64,000 nt of DNA. Source: Pseudomonas thivervalensis (GTDB lineage: Bacteria; Pseudomonadota; Gammaproteobacteria; Pseudomonadales; Pseudomonadaceae). Of this stretch, positions 59,325-64,000 are shown piece by piece (the stretch's first letter is position 1; every line of letters starts with the position of its first letter). A model generated the notes under the pieces. It did no database searches, was not told the origin of the DNA, and worked only from the letters and a program-made list of their open reading frames with translations. The stretch covers positions 310,001 through 374,000 of the forward strand of contig NZ_LHVE01000020.1 of assembly GCF_001269655.1 (NCBI RefSeq), written 5' to 3'. The translations under genes were made by a program, and so were the position numbers.

Positions 59325-61937
59325 ATGCGCAAACCTTCCTCGCACACAAAGCCCCCCGCAGCAGCGGGGAGCCATTCAGTCACGGACAAACCGACATGGA
59401 TAAGTCATATGTGCGATGCGAATACCTATTTAGGACCTCATAAGCAACTGGGACCCGGCTCATACGAAATAGGCCCTTTATCGATCAGAGGTGAAAATTT
59501 CACTGGCGGATATTTCCAAGGGGCTTGGGGTTTGTACGAGGGGCCTCCTAGAGGAGTCACTAGAAGTTCAAAAAGACACAACGCGTCTATTCCCCACGCG
59601 TGGGATGACATGATGAAGGAGCGCATAGCAAATAGCGAAGTCATCGACGCCGAGTATCGTAATACTTTTATAAAACTTACCGAGACAACCATAAAAGAAC
59701 TCGAACAAGCAAAAAGATCAGCGATAGGCGCTCGCCCACTTTCGCCATTGGAAAAAGCGAAGACAGAACAGGATGCAACGCTTAAGGCTATTCAATCCAA
59801 AGAATCCGAGTATCAAGCACGCACCAAAAATGCTTACTCGCTGTATGGCCACAATCCATTTTTCCTTATGAAGGAACTGTCTTTTAAAAGAGTAATGGAA
59901 AGCCTGCAGACCTCCCCGCCCAATATCGCCGTCGCTTACTCAGCGATTGATAACGCATACCGATCAGCGTTAGAGCTGAAACGACTTTCATTGCAAAAAG
60001 ACATCCTTGCTGGACAACTGGAACACGTATCAAAAAAAGTCGAGCAGGCTGCTGTCAAATCTGGACAAAGTGATTCCGCATCAACAGCAAATGAAAAGCT
60101 TAGGGTTATCAATCAGGAAAAAAATATTCACCTCCAGCTTCTACCAAGCTTTTTACTAAAAAAGGTCTCATCGACGCTGGGTGCAACAGGCGGGCTAACC
60201 TCCTCCCAGTCGCTTAGGAACTACAAAGCAGCCTTAGCCAAGATGATTGCAACTGAGCGTGCAGCTATCGCTGCTTTTGCGAAAGCCAATCCGAACATCA
60301 AGCCTCCCTTGAGTAAACCTGAGCTCGAAGCCCTCAACAATCTTGTGGCGCTACAAGCAAAAACAAACTTAGGAAAGCGATGGCAGGACTACCATGTATC
60401 CCTTCTTCACTCAGAATCCGTTCGACATTTAACGAAAACAACTAACGCCTTTGCTGGACTCATCGATCGGGCCTTAGCAGCCGAACGCTTACAAGAACAG
60501 CTACGTGTTGCTGCCGAGAAAAAAGCACAAGCTCTAAAGCAAGCCCAAGCCCGAGCTGAGGCGCAACGAGCCGAACAAGAACGAAAACAGAAAATCGCGG
60601 CGGCATTGGCAGACCGTTTTAACGCGCTACTTCATCAGTTCAACCAAGCCCAGCCTGAAGACATCAATCAAAAACTGCCTTGGATGCAGCAAAAACACCG
60701 GGAATTGTCTATCGCGCACCAGGACGCAGCCAAAGCAGAGCATGCAGTAGGCAATGTATTGACGAGTGATTCACGAAAGACGTCGCTGCGTAAAGCACAA
60801 GCCGATATCGATGCGACTTTTCGGTTGAAGCATCACATCGGAAATATACAACTGTCCACCGCCAGCGGCGCGACAGCATCGGTGCGGCCACTCATGACGA
60901 CTCCCGACGGCTTGATCGCTGGGTATGAGGGTTCGCCCGTTTCGTTGCAAGGTGCCATCGACCTACTGAAGAAAGCGAGTGCCACCCTGGCGGGTGGTCC
61001 GTTGACGGTATTTGGCGTGGCGGTTTCATACTCTCCGACACTCGGCAATAGCGAACTTCAGCGTAATCCAGTGGTGATCAGTATTCCGCTGTCCCAACTG
61101 GATGAGAATTTCAAACTAACCCCAAATACTGAAACAGACCACCTACCGTTTCGCGTCGTGTCATCTGTTCGCGGGGAGCATACTCAGTTTTACCTTTCAC
61201 CGACCGGTGGAAGTTTATCCAACGAGGTTCGGATCAGATACGTAACACTTGATCCACACACCAATCTCTACACTTTCACGACCGAGGGGATTCTTCCAAG
61301 GACACTGACTTGGACGCCGAACAGCCCTCCAGGGGATAGTCTCCTTGGATCGACCGAATTGCCTGTGACGCAGCCGGAAATCAGGATCCTTCCCGGGGCC
61401 AGGATTACCCAGATAGAGGGGAGAATAGACGAGCATCCAACCTGCGATGACGCTGACATTGACGATTATGTGCTGGTATTCCCAATGGAATCGGGAATCC
61501 AGCCAGTCTATGTCATGGCGAGTCGTACTGGGCCGCGATATGAACCGGGGACGGTGACTGGAGCAGGTCAGGAGGTTGGGGAAAACTGGCTAGGAAGTAC
61601 CGAGCACGGCGTTGGTGCCCCCATTCCTCGCGAGATAGCAAATCTACTTCGAGGTCAGGACTTCAGAGACTTTGATGCCTTCCGAGAAAAATTTTGGGAG
61701 ATGGTAGCCAATGATGAAAAATTATCAGCACAGTTCAGTAGAGCCAACCTGAAGCTGATGCGTAACGGCGCTGCCCCGTTCACTATTCCAGACGGCCACG
61801 TAGGTGAAAGGAACAAATTTGAAATTCATCATATACAATGGATTTCCAAGGGCGGTGCAGTTTACGATTTGGACAACCTAAGCATCATGACACCTAAAGA
61901 ACACATTGAGCTTCACAAAAAAGGAACAAAGCCATGA
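59325..61937 (+). CDS. S-type pyocin-like bacteriocin with HNH DNase domain
   Basis: 870 residues from the ATG at 59325; a TTG at 59289 could add 12 codons, and neither start has a good ribosome-binding site. Order: Gly/Tyr-rich N-terminus (about 1-100, perhaps receptor binding), a long helical, coiled-coil-prone middle (about 110-520), an S-type pyocin translocation domain (about 520-740; YSPTLGNSELQRNPVVISIP, PRTLTWTPNSPPG), and a C-terminal colicin E9-like nuclease. The last 36 residues hold HHIQWISKGGAVYDLDNLSI with Asn and two His spaced exactly as in E9 (15, 9, 4). It kills related bacteria by cutting DNA. Lower GC than its neighbours suggests acquisition. Confidence 0.9.
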   Translation: MRKPSSHTKPPAAAGSHSVTDKPTWISHMCDANTYLGPHKQLGPGSYEIGPLSIRGENFTGGYFQGAWGLYEGPPRGVTRSSKRHNASIPHAWDDMMKERIANSEVIDAEYRNTFIKLTETTIKELEQAKRSAIGARPLSPLEKAKTEQDATLKAIQSKESEYQARTKNAYSLYGHNPFFLMKELSFKRVMESLQTSPPNIAVAYSAIDNAYRSALELKRLSLQKDILAGQLEHVSKKVEQAAVKSGQSDSASTANEKLRVINQEKNIHLQLLPSFLLKKVSSTLGATGGLTSSQSLRNYKAALAKMIATERAAIAAFAKANPNIKPPLSKPELEALNNLVALQAKTNLGKRWQDYHVSLLHSESVRHLTKTTNAFAGLIDRALAAERLQEQLRVAAEKKAQALKQAQARAEAQRAEQERKQKIAAALADRFNALLHQFNQAQPEDINQKLPWMQQKHRELSIAHQDAAKAEHAVGNVLTSDSRKTSLRKAQADIDATFRLKHHIGNIQLSTASGATASVRPLMTTPDGLIAGYEGSPVSLQGAIDLLKKASATLAGGPLTVFGVAVSYSPTLGNSELQRNPVVISIPLSQLDENFKLTPNTETDHLPFRVVSSVRGEHTQFYLSPTGGSLSNEVRIRYVTLDPHTNLYTFTTEGILPRTLTWTPNSPPGDSLLGSTELPVTQPEIRILPGARITQIEGRIDEHPTCDDADIDDYVLVFPMESGIQPVYVMASRTGPRYEPGTVTGAGQEVGENWLGSTEHGVGAPIPREIANLLRGQDFRDFDAFREKFWEMVANDEKLSAQFSRANLKLMRNGAAPFTIPDGHVGERNKFEIHHIQWISKGGAVYDLDNLSIMTPKEHIELHKKGTKP

Positions 61938-62209
61938 TCTTCAAAGAAAAAATCGAGGACTATACCGAAGCAGAGTTTCTATCCTTTGTTAAGGAATTTT
62001 TCGAAGACAATAACGAACTTACTGGAGATGAGCTGGGTGAATACACCAGTAAACTTGCAAAGCATTTTGAGAAGGTTACTGAGCACCCAGAAAAATCCGC
62101 ACTTATTTTCTACCCTAAACAAGGTCGAGAAGACAGTCCGGAAGGAATCCTGAATGAAATTAAAATCTGGCGAGAACAAAACGGAAGGCCCGGTTTCAAG
62201 CCAGAATAA
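61934..62209 (+). CDS. immunity protein of the DNase bacteriocin (Im9/colicin immunity family)
   Basis: 91 residues, acidic. IEDYTEAEFLSFVKEF, HFEKVTEHPEKSALIFYP and GREDSPEGILNEIKIWREQN align with Im2/Im9. It binds the nuclease of the bacteriocin encoded just upstream and blocks it until release. The ATG overlaps the bacteriocin stop by four bases. Of the three conserved hot-spot residues of Im9 (Asp51, Tyr54, Tyr55), only the last is kept here; the first two read Ala and Phe. Confidence 0.94.
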   Translation: MIFKEKIEDYTEAEFLSFVKEFFEDNNELTGDELGEYTSKLAKHFEKVTEHPEKSALIFYPKQGREDSPEGILNEIKIWREQNGRPGFKPE

Positions 62210-62214
62210 CAAGT

Positions 62215-62240
62215 AGGGGCATCGCCAACGGCGATGCCCT
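62215..62240. terminator. hairpin between immunity gene and TonB-domain gene
   Basis: Stem GGGCATCGCC / GGCGATGCCC with loop AAC, between convergent genes. No clear T-run on either side, so terminator strength is uncertain. Confidence 0.55.
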
Positions 62241-62250
62241 AAAAACGAGG

Positions 62251-62856
62251 CTAAAGCAACTCACGAACCTCCTTCGGCAACATCCGCATATACCGCGCCG
62301 CTGGAAAACCTCCGCAACGCTGCACGATCAAGGGCAGGAGCCTGTTGAACCGAGCGATCAAGGCCAGGCGCTCGGTTTCCGGTAACTGTTTGACGAAAAA
62401 CACATTGGATAAGTAGAGGCGTGTGTAATGGAACGGGAGCAAGTCCTGCACCCATAACTGGCCGTTGGCGTGGGCGTTGATGTCCGAGCACTTCCACGTC
62501 TTGATCCATTTATTGGCGTCCAGTGGCAAGTCATCCAGGCGGAACTCGAAGGGCGCTACGACATGCGTCTTCGCCGGGTGTTCAAGATCCACCGGCCAAG
62601 GCTTGAAGCGCCATTGGCTCACGGCCTCCCGTGCGGCTTCGGCGAAATCCGGATGATCGCTGTGCAAGATCGTGACCTCATCGACACGACCATCGGCATG
62701 CACCATGAAGCCGACCCGGGCCATACCCATGATGCCCTTGTGGACCAGGGCCGTCGGGTAATCCGGCCTGGGATTGTGCTCGGGCACCAACAACATTTCC
62801 GCTGCCCCGCTCGTACCGGCCAAGCACAGCAACAGCATCACCACGGACCACCTCAT
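62251..62856 (-). CDS. TonB C-terminal-domain protein, periplasmic
   Basis: 201 residues. Signal peptide MRWSVVMLLLCLAGTSGAA, then a TonB-like C-terminal domain: RPDYPTALVHKGIMGMARVG, FMVHADGRVDEVTILHS, and AAREAVSQWRFKPWPVD. Unlike true TonB it has no proline-rich spanner or membrane anchor, and it continues about 70 residues beyond the domain. Function unknown. The ATG at 62856 follows GAGGGG. Confidence 0.8.
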   Translation of the reverse strand: MRWSVVMLLLCLAGTSGAAEMLLVPEHNPRPDYPTALVHKGIMGMARVGFMVHADGRVDEVTILHSDHPDFAEAAREAVSQWRFKPWPVDLEHPAKTHVVAPFEFRLDDLPLDANKWIKTWKCSDINAHANGQLWVQDLLPFHYTRLYLSNVFFVKQLPETERLALIARFNRLLPLIVQRCGGFPAARYMRMLPKEVRELL

Positions 62857-63115
62857 GCCCCTACCCCTCAGTTGAAATGCCAGACCTGGCAGAAACGTAA
62901 AGGGTAAAGGCCATGGCTCATGGGCCCTATAGCGAGACTTCCTATTTGGGCGAAGGATGTTTCCCACTGCTTTGCCCCGTATTTACCGATGCGGCGCATG
63001 AAAGGGCGTCGCGAAGGCATTTCCTACGACGCCCTTCGCTTACGTCTGAGCGACATGTTCACTTAAGAACATGACCAATCGAAATTTCCGCTGTTTATGC
63101 GACAACGAGCGATGC

Positions 63116-63135
63116 TATTTTCGGTAACGAAACTG
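63116..63135 (+). promoter_or_regulatory. candidate GlpR operator upstream of glpT
   Basis: TATTTTCGGTAACGAAACTG matches about 15 of 20 positions of the E. coli GlpR consensus as I recall it, with the core TTTCG-N4-CGAAA palindrome intact, 45 bases before the glpT start. Confidence 0.5.
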
Positions 63136-63179
63136 TAACATTCGCATCCGCCGCCATAACAAGAACCTGGAGCACTTGA

Positions 63180-64000
63180 ATGTTTGCTTTCTTTCGACCT
63201 GCCGCACACCAGGCAGTCCTGCCTGAAGAAAAAATAGACAGCACCTACCGACGCCTTCGCTGGCAGATCTTCGCCGGGATCTTCATTGGCTACGCGGGGT
63301 ATTACCTGCTGCGCAAGAACTTCTCCCTGGCCATGCCGTACCTGATCGACGAGGGTTATACCCGTGGCCAGCTGGGCCTGGCCATGTCGGCCATCGCCAT
63401 CGCTTATGGGCTGTCGAAGTTCCTGATGGGCCTGGTGTCCGACCGTTCCAACCCGCGCTACTTCCTGCCCTTCGGCTTGCTGGTCTCGGCGGGGGTGATG
63501 TTCGTGTTCGGTTTCGCGCCCTGGGCAACGTCCAGCGTGACCATCATGTTCATCCTCCTGTTCATCAACGGCTGGGCCCAAGGCATGGGCTGGCCGCCAA
63601 GCGGACGGACCATGGTGCACTGGTGGTCGCAGAAGGAACGTGGCGGCGTGGTGTCGGTGTGGAACGTGGCGCACAACGTCGGTGGCGGCCTGATCGGCCC
63701 ATTGTTCCTGCTGGGGATGGCCTGGTTCAATGATTGGCACGCGGCATTCTACGTGCCCGCTACCGTAGCGCTCGTCGTTGCGGTGTTTGCCTTCGCGACC
63801 ATGCGCGACACCCCGCAATCGGTGGGCCTGCCGCCGATCGAGAAGTACAAGAACGACTACCCGGAAGGCTACGACGCCAGCCACGAGAACGAATTCAGCG
63901 CCAAGGAAATCTTCGTCAAGTACGTGCTGCGCAACAAGATGCTCTGGTACATCGCCATGGCCAACGTGTTTGTCTACCTGCTGCGCTACGGCGTGCTGGA
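63180..64000 (+). CDS. glpT: GlpT, glycerol-3-phosphate:phosphate antiporter, 3' end outside window
   Basis: About 273 residues are visible; the gene runs off the right edge. MFAFFRPAAHQAVLPEEKID, then STYRRLRWQIFAGIFIGYAG and YYLLRKNFSLAMPYLIDEGY, closely follow E. coli GlpT, as do FINGWAQGMGWPPSGRTMVH and NVAHNVGGGLIGPLF. This is a major-facilitator protein of the organophosphate:phosphate family with Arg residues lining the substrate site. A GGAG lies nine bases before the ATG. Control by GlpR is suggested by the operator-like site. Confidence 0.95.
   Translation, partial: MFAFFRPAAHQAVLPEEKIDSTYRRLRWQIFAGIFIGYAGYYLLRKNFSLAMPYLIDEGYTRGQLGLAMSAIAIAYGLSKFLMGLVSDRSNPRYFLPFGLLVSAGVMFVFGFAPWATSSVTIMFILLFINGWAQGMGWPPSGRTMVHWWSQKERGGVVSVWNVAHNVGGGLIGPLFLLGMAWFNDWHAAFYVPATVALVVAVFAFATMRDTPQSVGLPPIEKYKNDYPEGYDASHENEFSAKEIFVKYVLRNKMLWYIAMANVFVYLLRYGVL

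Overview
The window is ordinary high-GC chromosomal DNA of a plant-associated Pseudomonas of the P. fluorescens group. Three things point there. The type III secretion (Hrp1/Rsp) cluster and its HopM1-like effector match what is described as RopM in P. fluorescens Q8r1-96/P. brassicacearum-type strains. The spu polyamine locus and the gcvT/fbp/ubi/pepP/zapA/6S/fthC block are in Pseudomonas gene order. The intergenic regions are littered with Pseudomonas REP-type repeats. The strain identity is inferred from gene content, not proven.

Layout. (1) 1-12.9 kb: the end of an Hrp-type type III secretion cluster. On the minus strand are hrcN (partial), hrpQ, hrcV and hrpJ behind a HrpL (hrp) box. Divergently lie the ECF sigma gene hrpL, behind a sigma-54 promoter, and a coupled GNAT acetyltransferase. 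A cytochrome P450 and a serine hydrolase separate this from a second HrpL-dependent unit: two back-to-back hrp boxes serving a lytic transglycosylase on one side and a CesT chaperone plus HopM1-family effector on the other. (2) 13.2-28.1 kb: polyamine uptake and breakdown. This contains a penicillin/AHL acylase (hacB type), an AhpD-like protein, spuABCDEFGH with divergent spuI, and a TetR regulator. (3) 28.2-33.9 kb: the organosulfur operon ssuEADCBF and the peroxiredoxin lsfA. The ssu genes are bounded by two inverted copies of a 107-108 bp repeat. (4) 34.0-35.1 kb: an MntA/HepT toxin-antitoxin pair between two near-identical terminator hairpins. (5) 35.1-45.9 kb: an OprD-family porin, argA, argE, a CYTH/CHAD triphosphatase, an Lrp regulator with a divergent small gene, an orphan GspE-type ATPase, an SPFH/NfeD pair and a DUF2388 protein. 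(6) 45.9-59.2 kb: gcvT/gcvH (no gcvP), an Fe(III) ABC permease and binding protein, two ubiquinone hydroxylases, pepP, a YgfB-family gene, the zapB-like/zapA pair, 6S RNA, fthC, a 48-residue membrane protein, an EVE protein, a FliL-like protein and a quinone oxidoreductase. (7) 59.3-62.2 kb: an AT-richer, apparently acquired bacteriocin (HNH DNase S-type pyocin) with its Im9-like immunity gene. (8) 62.2-64 kb: a TonB-domain protein and the start of glpT.

How it works together. RpoN would drive hrpL, and HrpL in turn drives the secretion apparatus, a peptidoglycan-cutting enzyme and a chaperone-escorted effector. The spu genes import spermidine and putrescine and degrade them by the gamma-glutamyl route. 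The ssu genes and lsfA serve sulfur starvation. The toxin-antitoxin and bacteriocin cassettes are the clearest mobile or competitive modules. No tRNA, rRNA, CRISPR array, transposase or prophage was seen.
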